DNA of 64,000 nucleotides from Phanerochaete sordida (taxonomy: Eukaryota > Basidiomycota > Agaricomycetes > Polyporales > Phanerochaetaceae): the NCBI GenBank assembly GCA_019973155.2, contig BPQB01000069.1, positions 1 through 64,000 of the forward strand. Reading direction: 5' to 3'. The position numbers and the translations under genes are program-made. A model generated the notes under the pieces. The model saw only the letters and a program-made list of their open reading frames with translations, ran no database searches and had not been told where the DNA came from. Shown here one piece after another: positions 35,401-47,250 of this stretch (its first letter is position 1; each line of letters begins with the position of its first letter).

Positions 35401-38400
35401 ACGCACAGACGCGCCGGCGGCCCACGCCCCGCAGATCGCCCAGGAACGCCCGCGGACGGCCTCCGCCCGGGCGCGCACGTCTGCTCGCGATGCGCGGATT
35501 GGCGCGGTGGGCGGGGCGCTGTGGCGCGCGCTGGCACCGCGAAAGCGAGGCGCGCGCGTGGCGCGCGTCGCCGCGACACGGATTCGGTGCTGGCGAGGGG
35601 CACGCCGCGCAGTGTGGCGGTGCGAGCTCCCAAATATCCGGGCGGAGTGTTGGCGCGCTGGATAGGGAGGGGCGTTTGTCCAGGACGGGCGCAGGCATTT
35701 GTATTATAATCTGCGAGCTCGTCCGCTGCTTCGCAGAGCAGTATTGATCCGAATATCACAGACCGCATGGGCAACCGAGTAGTGCTTTGTGAGATTATCC
35801 AGGGATTGCTGTCGATCTCCGCCCGCGTCGTCCGCCCGAAAGGACGTTGTATTGGTGGCAGTGAGCACGGGCGGGATCGCCTCGGCATGGCCGCCGTCGC
35901 AGATGCGTCGCGGGAGTGCCAACTTTGATGCATCCGTTGCCGGCGGACTGAAGAAGCACGTCAGCAGCAGCTGGTGCGCTTTGCGGACGGTGCTTACAGA
36001 AAAAACATGCCGCAAATCATCCGAGACGTACATGCGCTTTGTCACATCGACGAATTTACCCCTTCGCAGTCGCTGCATGGCAAGCTCCAGCCGCTGCAGA
36101 AGTACGCTGGCCGCAGCCCAGCATGTCCCGGCCGCGAACCACATATCCAAATACTCGCATCCCGATTTGCGCCAGGCCCGCGGGTCCACGGACGCACGGT
36201 CTCGCCCGCCCATTCCGGACCCCCATCGAACAGCGCACCGCCGCACCGTGACGGGCGAACAATGATGCCGCAGCGCCCCGCGCGTGCGGCCACGCCCGCG
36301 GGAAGACGCACCCGGGCCACGTCGCGCGTCGTCGCGGGCCAGCCCTCGGCGTGAGTGCTGCATGGAGGCGCGGGCGTGGTGCGCTGGCCCAGCGCTGGCT
36401 GTCGTGGCCCATGACCCGCGGTGACGTCGTGCGCTGGGGTCCCGCGGCGCGCGCAGGATCGGCGCCACCGGGAGGAGGTGTAGGCAATGAGGACCCGACA
36501 GAAAAGAGCCGTTACGGCATGGCTTAACACATGCTTCTGCACGCGGGGCGCACGGGATCATCGTTGGGACGAATGCGTCGTGTCCTTCGGTAGAATGACC
36601 AGGTTTGGGAGGTCGGCAAGCGTGCAGCTACGCTGGCCTAGTTGATGCGGGTTCCGTGTGAATGTGAGTCGCATCTTCGTCGTTGTGCGGTGCGCCGTGA
36701 CGAGAGCGGGGCAAAAAATACGGTAGATGGCGACAAGTATCGGATAACTGACCCGGCTGGCTGTGTTGTCGAGAAGCTAGTCCGCGAGAGCGTCGGTCAA
36801 CACGCACAACAAGAGATCTGGCAGGGAAGTTCTCCTTACAGGGCAACACAATTGAAGAAGCCCAGTGAACTGTGAGATCGGTGGCGCCATATGACATGGC
36901 GTGGGTTCGGCACGGGAGCTGTGCTTTGGGCCTGATTCGAGCGTGATGAGGGCGATTGGCAGAACAGGACGTGAATGACGGGCGAGATTAACAGCTGTTT
37001 CCGTTGTGAACGGCGGTGCACGAAAGAAGATATGTGCCTGCAATGCACGGTCTCCATCTGCACCAAGGTACGCAGAATATCGGAAGGGTCGTCTGAAAAC
37101 AAATTCGGGTGAACAAACAGACAAAAGCGATGGATACTCGGTGAACGTGCCCTTCTGAACAATTAGATCTGGGTGCACCATCGTCTGCGCGGCATTGCGC
37201 GGCGCGTGGAACGATGCGCCCGCTGTCTGCGTCTCCGAATTCGCATTGAATTTCACTGACCAGCGCGGCAGATCGTGCCCACCCTAGCGCGTGCACCCTG
37301 TCCTTGTTCCCTAAGCAGCACACGTGCAGCCCGCGCACCGCCGCGCGCACACTCGAATCACAATCCGCCAGATACGCTCGTCTCTCGGGCCCGCGGGGGC
37401 CCCCGAGGGCCTCCCGGGAGCTCGCCCCGGGCCCGGCGCACCGGCCGCCGCGGCGGACGGGCGCGGGCAGAATACGTCCGCACGGCTGTTCATTAAGGGT
37501 GGCGGGGGATCAGCGCAGGAGCCGAATAGCGCACGCCAGCGGTTGACAGCGCGGCGTGGGCTATGCATGGAACGCGAGGGCGCCCGCGCGCGCGGCCGAC
37601 GGGCTCTTGGCCCTGGGCATGCGGCGGTACGTCGCGGGTCGTCGCGGAGGGCGGCTGGCCCCCGTATTCTTGCCCGCGGGCCCCCGCGGAATGCGCGCTC
37701 AATGCGGCGCGCAGAGGCGGGCGCGCCGTGCATCCGTGACGGGCGCGGGAGGGGATCGTGCTGGGCACCGCGCTGCGACGTAATCTGGGGAGTCGATGCG
37801 ACGATTCGCGGAGGTGCAGCGCCATCGGACGATGTGGCTGGGTGCGGCTGGGGTCGGTGGTGCCGCCCGCAAGCGTGTCGCCGCATAGTGCGGAGTCTGA
37901 CCTGCGCAGGTCCCATGGCGATAATAGCTCGCGAGCTGGTTTGTTCTGGCCGCAGAAAGCGAATCTACATTTGGGGGCACTTGTGCATCACGTCAGCAGA
38001 CAATCACGGATGTGCAGGGATGCTACCATCTGCGCCCTGCCGCATAGACCCACCAGGTATGATGAAGGACGGGCAGCGAGCGGTCTGAGGCGTCGAGAAT
38101 GCGTGATATAGGCGTACTCAGCCCGTCGATGCTGTACGATGCGCGTGAACTTAGAGCATGTGCATGATAGGCCCGGCGACCAACGCGCGTTGCTTACCAT
38201 CCCGGGAACAGAGCATATCTGGCTTCAGCCTGTCGAGGCACGGCCGCCGAGGCCTGATGCGCTCTAGCCGGAGATTTGCGCGGGGGTCCTGCCCATCGCG
38301 GCTAGTCCTCGGGTGTGCAGCCCTGGCGGCGCAAGGGTCGTCCTGGTCGACTTGTCGCGCGACGTCGCTAGCGCAGCGCAAAAGCGTCCGTCGGCGCCGC

Positions 38401-41400
38401 TCCAGCCTCGCGCGGTCGCACGCCAGCGTGCGATCGGGCCCGAAGCACGGCTGGCGAGGCACCTGGCACCGCTAGCGTTGCGCGGCGCAGGCGAGAAGGC
38501 CGCAGACGCGCAGGCGCGCGCGAGCATGGGCACGGGGGCAGCACGCAGGCGCAGGCAGAGCCAGGCGGAGTTTGCACGCTGCGGTGTCGCCGCCTCGTTC
38601 GGCGCGCGGTCCGCACGCCGCACGCGGACGCATGGGCGTGTGAGCGCACCCGCGGCTGCGTCTCCGCTCGCGCCCCTGCCTGCACGCGTCCTGCCGCCTT
38701 TCCGCGCACAGACCCAGCCGCGCGGGGGCACACGTAAGGCTGGGGCCCGTGCTCGCCAGCGCGGGCGCGCAGGCGCGCTGCAGGGCCCGCCAGAGGCACG
38801 CACGGCGCCCAGGGCAGCGCACGGAACGCAGGCGGAGTCTGCGCGAGGCACGGCGGAGTTTCGTGGTGGGAGAATCGCCGCATCGGGGGCCTGCTGGGCC
38901 CACGCGCGTTGGGGCTCCGACAGGCCCCGGGCGTGTGCGCGTGCTGTGGCGTCTTCGCGCTCCCACGCGCGCGCGCGCGCGGCCCACGGCGCCCCTCGCG
39001 CGACGCGCACCCAAGTCGCCGCCTGCGCCGCCGCAACGCCCCGCGCGGCCCAGGCGCACGACGAGCCCTCGTGCGGGCCTGCCGCAGGGCACCCCAAGGG
39101 CACGCCGATCGCCTCCCGCCGCGCCTGTCGTCATGTGCACCCACGCCTCGGCGACCAGGCTGGACGCCGGCCCCGTGCGCCCTGCGTCCGCGAAGCACGG
39201 CCGCATGAAGCCAGTGCAAACGCTTCGCGGGAGGGCAGCGGCGCCAGTGCGTGTCTTCGTGCGGCGCAGGCGCCTCGGCCTCCGCCTGGCCAGCGCGCGC
39301 AGGGTCCCGCACGCAGCGCGGGCTTCATAACGCGCGTGCATTGCGCACGGTTCTGGCGAAGACGAGGCGTAGAAAAGGACCCGGCGACCAGCCAAGCCCT
39401 CGAGCGCGCGCGAAGCCTGCGGAGGAATGCCCTTTGAATGCCCCCGCTGCGCCTGCGGATCCGCGGCAGGCGGGCGGGAGCGTGGATCCTCGCAGGACCG
39501 ATCGATATGCGAGGCTCCGATGGCAAGCGGAGCGAAGCCCAGCAGGCTGCTTCTGTGCTGCCGCAGGAGGCTGCACGCCCCCGTCTGCCCGCAGTGCGCG
39601 CATGCCGTCATCGCGCGCCCCGCGGGCGAGGCAGCCCGCCTTCCTGCTGGGCCCGCCTATTCTTGCGCTCGGGACGTGCGCCCGCGGCAGAAGCGCCGGG
39701 CGCGGCGGCAGAATGGGGCGTCAGGGGAGGGATCGCAGGGCGTCCAAGGAAGGCGAGAAGAGGGGCAGCGGGGGCAGCGCGCGGGCGTGCTCCCGCGAGC
39801 CTTCGGGGCGATCGAGGGTGGCTTCCCGCCGGCGCGAGTGTAGGAGCCCGGTTAATTGCCTGGCGATGGGAGGCCCGCCCGGCGAGTGCGGATCTGGCGC
39901 GGCGTGCGTGTTGCACACGTCGATAGGGGATAATCCTGCGACGCGCAGGCAGCCGTTGTGCCGTGCGCGGTCCCTACGGCGCTGCAGCAGATGCGGCGCG
40001 GGCGTGACATGCACGGGCTGACATGGGCGCAGCAGACTGACGGAACGCCGCCGTGGCATGATTAGCCCACGGGCGACGACGCGCCGCAGTGGCGCGCTGC
40101 TGGCATGCATTGTCGCCAGGTGCAGCGATGCCGAGCCCAGGGTGCGATACGCCGCCGGTAGCAGGCGTTCGAGCCAATCTGAAACACAGAAAAGAGTCAG
40201 CAGTGGTCGCGCAGAACTGTGTGGTTCTTCGGTAGATACCTGAGGTACCGTCACCAGAGGCTCTTCTCCGCTGCTTGCCGGCGAGGCGGCGCTGCGCGCG
40301 AGGCGCCGCGTCGATAGTGCACGACAATGCCACGCCTGATGCGGGTAATTCCGAATTGCGCTGGCTGGAATTGCTGTGGAATGGGGATGGTGGGTTCGGG
40401 AGACCGTGACAGTCGGCGGCAGGGCATGATGCATGATAAGCGCAAGCTCGGTCTTCTCGGACAGAACGATCTAGGATGGTCGTCAAAAACCAGCAACGCG
40501 ACCGCGACGGAAGGCACGGTACGGCTTGGTGCGGAGTCTGCCAGAGTGCGCCGACCGACCACGCACAGAGGGTATCTCATCACGCCGCGGCCGCCTGGTA
40601 CGACCCGTTGTAATCTTTAAAGCAATCTAGCGAGGACGTTTTGCGAAGAGGATGGTCCCATGGTCGTCCGCGGTGGGTTGCTACCACGGGTGGAACGTAC
40701 ACCTGTTCTGGCAGAAGAGCAGACGTGGCCCGCCGTGCACCACCGCTCCACGTCAGCAACACGCCGACGTGCACGGCGGAGCACCGCACCTCTCGTACAG
40801 CTGCACCACACGAACGTGCCCCTTGTCTTGCACCGCTGCATCATTCGCACTTTCGCACTGAAGGTTAGGAGCGTTGGCCGTTTCACAACGCGATGACGAA
40901 CCCTCGCCTGCACGGCTCGGCTTCGCGTCCGTGCCCGCGCGGAGTCGGCGCCATTGACGCGCCCAAGCATCGGCGAGGCGAGACGGCGCCGCTGGCGGAG
41001 TCGGGCGCATGTTAGCATCCCGACGCGGACGGCCGGCTGAGCGTCGCCTTTGATAAGGGGCGAGGTATCCCTGACATGGGGCGTCAGCGCAGTGTTCGTG
41101 TCTCCGGATAGTAGGATGTGGATTCGCCTGTCGCAGGCGCTCCTGCGGAAGCCTGACGTCGCGCCGGTGGGGCTGGTCGCTCTCAAGGCTCGGTGGTACG
41201 GCAGAGCCGTAAGAGGACGTCGGCGTGCTTGGCCCGCGGTGGGTGGCTTAACTGAGCGCACGTGCAGCGGCGTCCGCAAGGGTGCTTCGACGCCGTGTGG
41301 GGGATGTATGCACCTTCGGGAATTCATATCGGCGCGGCGCCGAATTACCTAGCGGAGAGAGTGCACCTCTGTCTCACCTGTCGAACAGGCCCCTGAGGCA

Positions 41401-43925
41401 AGCATAGACCAGCTGTACATGCTGAAAGAGGAATATCTTCGACGTCATACGCTTCCTTGGAGGATGGCTTCAACTTTGGCGCGCATATACCCTGGTGGAA
41501 CGGCTATCGAGATATCTTACAAAGTTATTCGTGGTTCGCTGTAGATGGCGCGGCTTATGCATGCCAAAGCTCAAGCTCACCTTCAATAGAGGACGGCAGA
41601 TAGTGAGCAGGAGACGGGTGTGGGCTGCCGGGACGCCTCGGAAAGCGGATGTCTTGGAGTGGTATCGAAAACGCCGCGTGCTTCTTCCTTGGCCGCGTTG
41701 CCAACACGAGGAGACTTTGTCATTTGAGTTTGGGTGTTGGAAGCAGGAAACGATTACGACGCACGTTTGGCACGCACAAGGCTATTACTTGGACGGGCCG
41801 TCGACGGGCTAAAGCGAGTCGCGGTGTTCGTGATAGGCATGCCGATGCATGCCCTGGTCGACGATTCTGGCGTTTTCCTAGCGCACAGTCAGCTTCTCTG
41901 TCAACGCATAGGAGTGGTATGCCAACCAAAGGATAGAGCTAGACGGCAGAGCAGATTTTCGGCGCATATAGCGACCTTCCGCGAGACCAACACCAGTGGA
42001 GGAGCGCACCATTCCTACATGTCGTGTATGCCCGTCTGGCGGGTTTGGACAGGCATTACGGTCTTCTCCTGATACGAAGAATGACTGAAAAATACACCTA
42101 AGTGCACAGATACGAGGGTGTGGAAATAGGGGGAGAAAAAGATTGCTCACCTGTAGTACGCGAACGTGTGGAACGCCGTACAGACGTGCTGCAGAGCCCA
42201 CACGTTCCGCTACCCACAAAGCCGACGTTTTTGACGAGCGAGTGTTGTCGACGTTCGTCGCGGTGGCGACGAGGAAGAAAAGAAGAGGGTCATATCGAGG
42301 CGGAGGGCGCGTTGAGAATTTGCGAGGCGTGGGAACGTCGGCCGCTCGGGCCGTCGTGGGTACCCGAGCCGAAGAGCACACGTGACAGAGAACATAAGAT
42401 GGGTTAGGGTTGCCCTTCCCCACGACGGGATTTTTGAAGCGTGCTCGCAGCACCAGAGATCCACCAACGCGAACTACCAGTCGACGCTCGACGATTTTAC
42501 ATCAACCTGCTGCCCGGCACGGTCTCGTTCTGGAAGCCGCCTTTTGAACCTGAGGAGCCCTCGCCGGACGGCGGGTTCCGCGTCGACCGACGAAACGCGC
42601 TTTCGCTTCGCTACACGCCTGCTGCTCTCGTGGCGGCGGGTATTGTGACGGCGCCCATTCATGCGAGGGCACTTCCCCAAACCGATCTGTGTATTAGAAT
42701 CTAGCGCGACCAGGATACTCTCCACTGACAGCCGTCGGCTCGCGATATACCGCCTCGTCGTGTCCCCGGCCATGACGATCCCCGTAGAGCCAGTCTCTCG
42801 CGAGCAAGCGGGGCGGATACTGGCGTGGCGAGCCGGGCAGAACTCTGAGGACGCACGTGTTGCGGCAAGGTAGCTACTCAGGCGATACACCACCCGGGAC
42901 GGGGGCTACTCTATTCTGACCCGTGGTAGCGGGACCATAATCTCACAAGGAGGCGGTTCCCTCCCGGGGCCTTGCATGGTACGATGCCTTGGGTCGGCAT
43001 ACCGCTGATGCTCATCCGCTCCCGTAGACAGACGGCGACAGGAACACCCAATCAGACACAGAGAGCACCACGCAGGGCCCAGGCGTTTTCCTCACGATGA
43101 ATTTTAGGTCCAGGAGGGGGGCAGACATAGAGGGCGTATGCAAAGGGCAGTGTATTTTTAAGGACGTCCTGGTGGCGTCTTGTAGTATGGTTCGAATGTA
43201 AAATATTGGACGTGTCGTCTGGCCTACTTGTCCGTTATTATGGCTGCCTACGCTAACAACTCGTCCTTAGAGTTTGTCCCTGTCTACAGAAGTTGCGAAG
43301 GAGCCTACAGATACAGGGATCCTTGTCATGTCTTTTAGCATGCAGACTTGCGGAAGATATATGGCTGAAGTCTAGGCGAGGCAGTGACGATTTCAGGCTT
43401 GTGTGAAATTAGCTCTCCCAAGCGAGGCCATGATAATAGACCCGCGGGAGATCACGCGGGAGTGCCATGTTGAACCAACACATCAAGCCTCATCATATCC
43501 AACAAATACAAAGAATACGATGAGCAGGGCACTTCCAGGCTGCTTCTCGGTGTTGAGCCCTGGCGGAATGGCTAGCATCACGAAACTGACTGCATGTCCT
43601 GCATCTGCCTACTTACTGACAACTCGCGTATCCGCTTTCACACAAATGGACCGGCGTTAGGTAGAGTCCTGACGCCCAGCGACCCCCACTCGCGTCAGAT
43701 AAATACGGGATATATTGACTCAGACTCAACAGCAAATGGCGTGATACAAGTGCGGTGGCGTGAGCAAGGGTAAACAGACTGCAGTCCGTCGAGATCAGAT
43801 CGACGACATGGTTCCTGAGTAATATATCAAAATAACTGCGCACGACATGTCAGCCACTACAACAACGATTCGTCAGATGGGCCCTCACCTCGACAGCCCG
43901 GCACACATCTCAGACCCGCATGTCG
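32416..43925. other. 11.5 kb region without a supported gene, GC-rich core
   Basis: No domain-bearing or splice-coherent gene was found. From about 33.4 to 39.9 kb the DNA is extremely GC-rich, and open frames of 250-380 codons overlap on both strands (for example 38313-39437 plus and 38472-39611 minus). Stop codons are simply rare there. Local structure includes a 10 bp inverted repeat CGCCGTGCAC at 40731-40740 with its complement at 40769-40778, and a telomere-type GGGTTAGGGTT at 42401-42411. A frame at 43403-43660 is unrecognised. Confidence 0.5.
42401..42411 (+). other. Telomere-type motif, site 2
   Basis: GGGTTAGGGTT within a gene-free stretch 1.5 kb beyond the 3' end of P450 copy B. 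Confidence 0.35.
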
Positions 43926-46268
43926 CTACGCACCAACCCGCTCGAGCCTCAGCGGCAGCCGCGCCTCCGTCCCGATCTTTCCGACCGTGGGGTACGCAAT
44001 CGGCGCGCGGTTCCACACGATCTCCGTGCCCGGCGCGAGCGCCAAGCGGTACGAGGACACGAGCATCGCGAGCACGACCTCTGCGGCGTGTCAGCGAGCC
44101 CACGGCAGGACGGGAGGAGCGGGGGAGCGCTTACTCATCTCGAGTTGCGAGAACTTGAACCCTCTGCAGAAGCGTCAGCGTCGGCCAGGGAGCGGGCAGG
44201 CGGGAGAGGAAAGAGACGCACATGCACGACCGCCCACCGCCCGTGAACGTCATCCTGCGCGCATCAGCGCACCACCGACACCCCGCACGCGCACGCGACT
44301 CACAGATTGGCGTACACCCCCGGCATCTTCACCCCCGGCATCCGCACCTCCGGCACCGCGCCATCCAGCCACCGCTCCGGCCGCCACGCGCGCGCGTCCG
44401 CGCCCCACACCGCGCGGCTGCGGTTCGCGCTGTGGATCGCGACGACGCACGTCGTGCGCGCGGGGACGTGCAGCGCGCGCGTGGTGGTGCCGTCGCGCAG
44501 CGCGAGCGGGGCGCTCAGCGGGAGGAGCGTGGCTTTGGCCGTGCTGTGGGTGCGTCAGTGATGTATTTACAGTGAGCTGGGACAGGACGTACACGCGGAA
44601 GACGAACGCGACGGGCGGGTACCTGCGCCGGTGCTCTCATGTCAGAGTGCGCGCGGGAGGGCGGCGGGGCGGCTCACAGGCGCAGCGTCTCGCGGCACAC
44701 CGCGTCGAGGTACGGCAGCGCGGCGAGCGCGTCGTACGCCAGGTCTTCGGCCCCGTGCGCGGCGCGCGCGGCACGCAGCTCCGCGCGCAGCGTTTCCTGT
44801 GCGGCTGGGTGCAGGCAGAGCAGGTGCAGGATGCGCGCGAGCGCGTTCGAGGTCGTGTCTGTGCCGGCGAAGGTGAACGTGCTGTGCGTGCCGTCAGCTG
44901 CAAGATGGCAGGGGGAGGGCAGGGAGGGCGGGGACGGACGTGATCTGCGCGATGATCTCGCGCTCGGGCAGCCGGTCGGCGGCGTCGACATTCATGTTCT
45001 CGCGCACTGCAGAACGCGGACGCAGCGTCAGCGCGCTGCGGACAGGCGGCGCCGGCGGCACGTACGCAGGACACTCATGAGGTCGCGCCCCTCCACGACA
45101 CGCATCTTGCTCTCGGCGTCGTCGCCCGCGAGCGCGGCCTTCTTCGCCGCGTAGATCGCGTGCGACGTGCGGTCGAGGACGTCCTTGATCGCCTTGATGC
45201 GGCGCAGCCCGGCGTGCGGGACGCGGTCGAACGCGCGCCCGACGGCGGCCGCGAGCGCGGGGCGCGCGTCGCACGCGGCGATGAGCGGGCGGAAGAGCGG
45301 GAGGAGCGCGATGAAGACGACGAGGCCCGCCGCCGTCGGGCTAGCGGCACGCCGTCAGCGCGCGCGGGCGGCGAACGAGGAGGAGGAGGAGGAGGAGGAG
45401 GAGGGGGAGACGCACATGAAGTCCTTGATGGCGCGCGCGTATGCGTTCGGGACGTCCGCGACGAGCGGGTCGAAGGAGTGGCCGAAGCCGCCCTGCCCGA
45501 TGAGCTCGAGCGCCGCGCGGCCCGTCCAGCCGAGCACGTCGACCTCGCCGTCTGGCGCCGCGGCGAGCTGCGCGTCGATCCCGGCGCGGAGCTGCGGGGG
45601 CAGTCAGCTGGGGGTGTGCAGGCTGGGCGGGCGGGGGCGTACGCGGTGCGCGACTTCGTGGAAGAGCGGGGTCAGGCGGCGCATGTGCGCCGTGGAGAAC
45701 ACGGGGTTGAGCATTTTGCGCTGGCGCCGGTGGTGTGCGCCGACTGTGGACATGACGCCGGGGCCCACGAACAGCTTTCGCCCTCTTTTATGGCATCAGG
45801 GGATGAAGATCGGGTACTGGACGCGGGAGGACAGACGTGATTATTAACGGCGCCTCCTCGTAGATGTCCTGGTCCTTGATGAGGACGTGGTGTAGCGCAA
45901 GGGGGTCGAAGATCCACAGCACGCGCCGCTAGACGGCGCATTCAGCGACTCAAAGCCGGTCACAGGCGGCGCGACGTACCCCCAGGATGCCCGTGAGCTT
46001 CACGACCTGCCCGTAGTCGTCGGTGAGCTCGTCCAGGAAGGGCCACGCATCGCGTTTCTGCACGCGATCCATGCTGCCTATCGCCTCACCGTCAGTCTCT
46101 CGCCGATGTCAGAACAGAACGGACGGCGAGACCTTTCAGCAACGAGTGCGCACGCGGCCCGGGGATGTTATCGAGCGGCGACGGCAGATAGCGCCGGAGG
46201 AGTTTCCACGCAAGCCAGAGCACGACGCCCGAGACGGCCCAAGGGGCGGCGGAGCCGGCGAGCGACAT
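43926..46268 (-). CDS. Cytochrome P450 monooxygenase (copy B)
   Basis: About 12 exons from the ATG at 46268 to a TAG at 43926. The anchor is A-P-W-A-V-S-G-V-V-L-W-L, followed by D-N-I-P-G-P. Later landmarks are L-I-G-Q-G-G-F-G-H-S-F-D-P, A-G-T-D-T-T-S-N-A (about 44840-44880), E-T-L-R-L (about 44690) and T-G-G-G-R-S-C-I-G (about 44215-44255, split by an intron). The intron that interrupts the G-x-H-H-R-R-Q-R-K region in copies A, C, D, E and F is absent here: S-T-V-G-A-H-H-R-R is continuous near 45740. One intron holds a (GGA)n run at about 45378-45405. It is the copy most similar to copy A. Catalytic residues are present, substrate unknown. Confidence 0.85.
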
Positions 46269-46496
46269 CGTGGAGCGGACGTCGTGGTAAGAGGAGAGCA
46301 ATGAGGAGAGCGACTGCTGCGATCGCGCCTCATATGGGCGGCGCGCTTCGCGACAAAGCGTGCTGACGCAAGCGGGCGCTGACGACCGGCACGTGCAGGA
46401 CACGTCGGGCGCTGCTGCGCGTGCGGGGGCTGGTGGCGATGTACGTGGAGCACGATGAGCCTTGGACAGACGAGGGCGGCGGTCTCGCCCAGCGAA

Positions 46497-46726
46497 GGAC
46501 GTATTCCACGTCAGCGCGCTGCGCAGCATCCGTCGAAGCGCCCAAAGCCCACGTTAAACCAAGTTTGGCTCGAGCGACCGTGGCTTGGTACTCACTGCGT
46601 CCCAGGCTGCCGCTCGCTCGAACTTGTGGCGTGGAAGGAGGGAGGCAGGTGGCGTTAGAAACGGCAGACATTGGATATTTGAATTTCGCTCCGTGGGAAA
46701 TCAAACGCCACAAGGTGCTTATGTAA
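46497..46726 (+). promoter_or_regulatory. Conserved P450-upstream block with bipartite motif, copy 2
   Basis: This is the counterpart of 22870-23094. The motif CCGTGGGAAATC-AAACGCCAC occupies 46691-46711, then 7 bp, then TTATGTAA at 46719-46726. It lies between divergent P450 copies B (ATG 46268) and C (ATG 47251), so it could serve both. Confidence 0.6.
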
Positions 46727-46877
46727 GGCACCCATTCTCTTGCAGCCAAGCAAGCCTCGTATGGGGACTTTGCGGGTGCAATGTCGTACGTAGGGCTCTG
46801 CGTGGGCTTACCTGCCAATCACTGCTGTCTATAAGTAAGAGCTCGACGGGGAGAGGCAACCCGGGAAGTGGACAATT

Positions 46878-46910
46878 GTGGGAAACAAGCGCCACGACAG
46901 AATTATGTAA
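46878..46910 (+). promoter_or_regulatory. Bipartite motif, copy 3
   Basis: GTGGGAAACAAGCGCCAC at 46878-46895, a 7 bp spacer, then TTATGTAA at 46903-46910. This is the second copy within the divergent B-C intergenic space, 341 bp before the ATG of copy C. Confidence 0.6.
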
Positions 46911-47250
46911 GCTTCCCACTTCGTCGTCAGATCGGATCGCCGGCAGCGCGCGCTCGGAGCCTTCCTGTCAGACTCGCCGACAAATCCGAGGCGCATCATT
47001 CGTCGCGGGCACTGCTGGGCGCGTTTGCGTGCACTTGCGCCCGGTTTCGCGCCGAAGAAGGCCAGAAGAATGCCTCGTTCGTCGCCTGCCAAGCGTCCGC
47101 AGCTCGACAGACTGGTCAGAGGAAGGATGCGATCGCCATGGCTCCGCTGCCGAGCGGATGCCGCGCGCGGAGAGTCACAGTCGGAGCCGCCACGAGCTGC
47201 TCAAATGCCCGCGGCGCGCCTCGCCGGCCTGCACTTCCTCTTCCCTCACC

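Noticed and set aside
38264..39611. Four overlapping frames of 279-379 codons on both strands
   Set aside because: All are open because stops are rare in this GC-rich DNA. None has a domain, a sensible start or introns.
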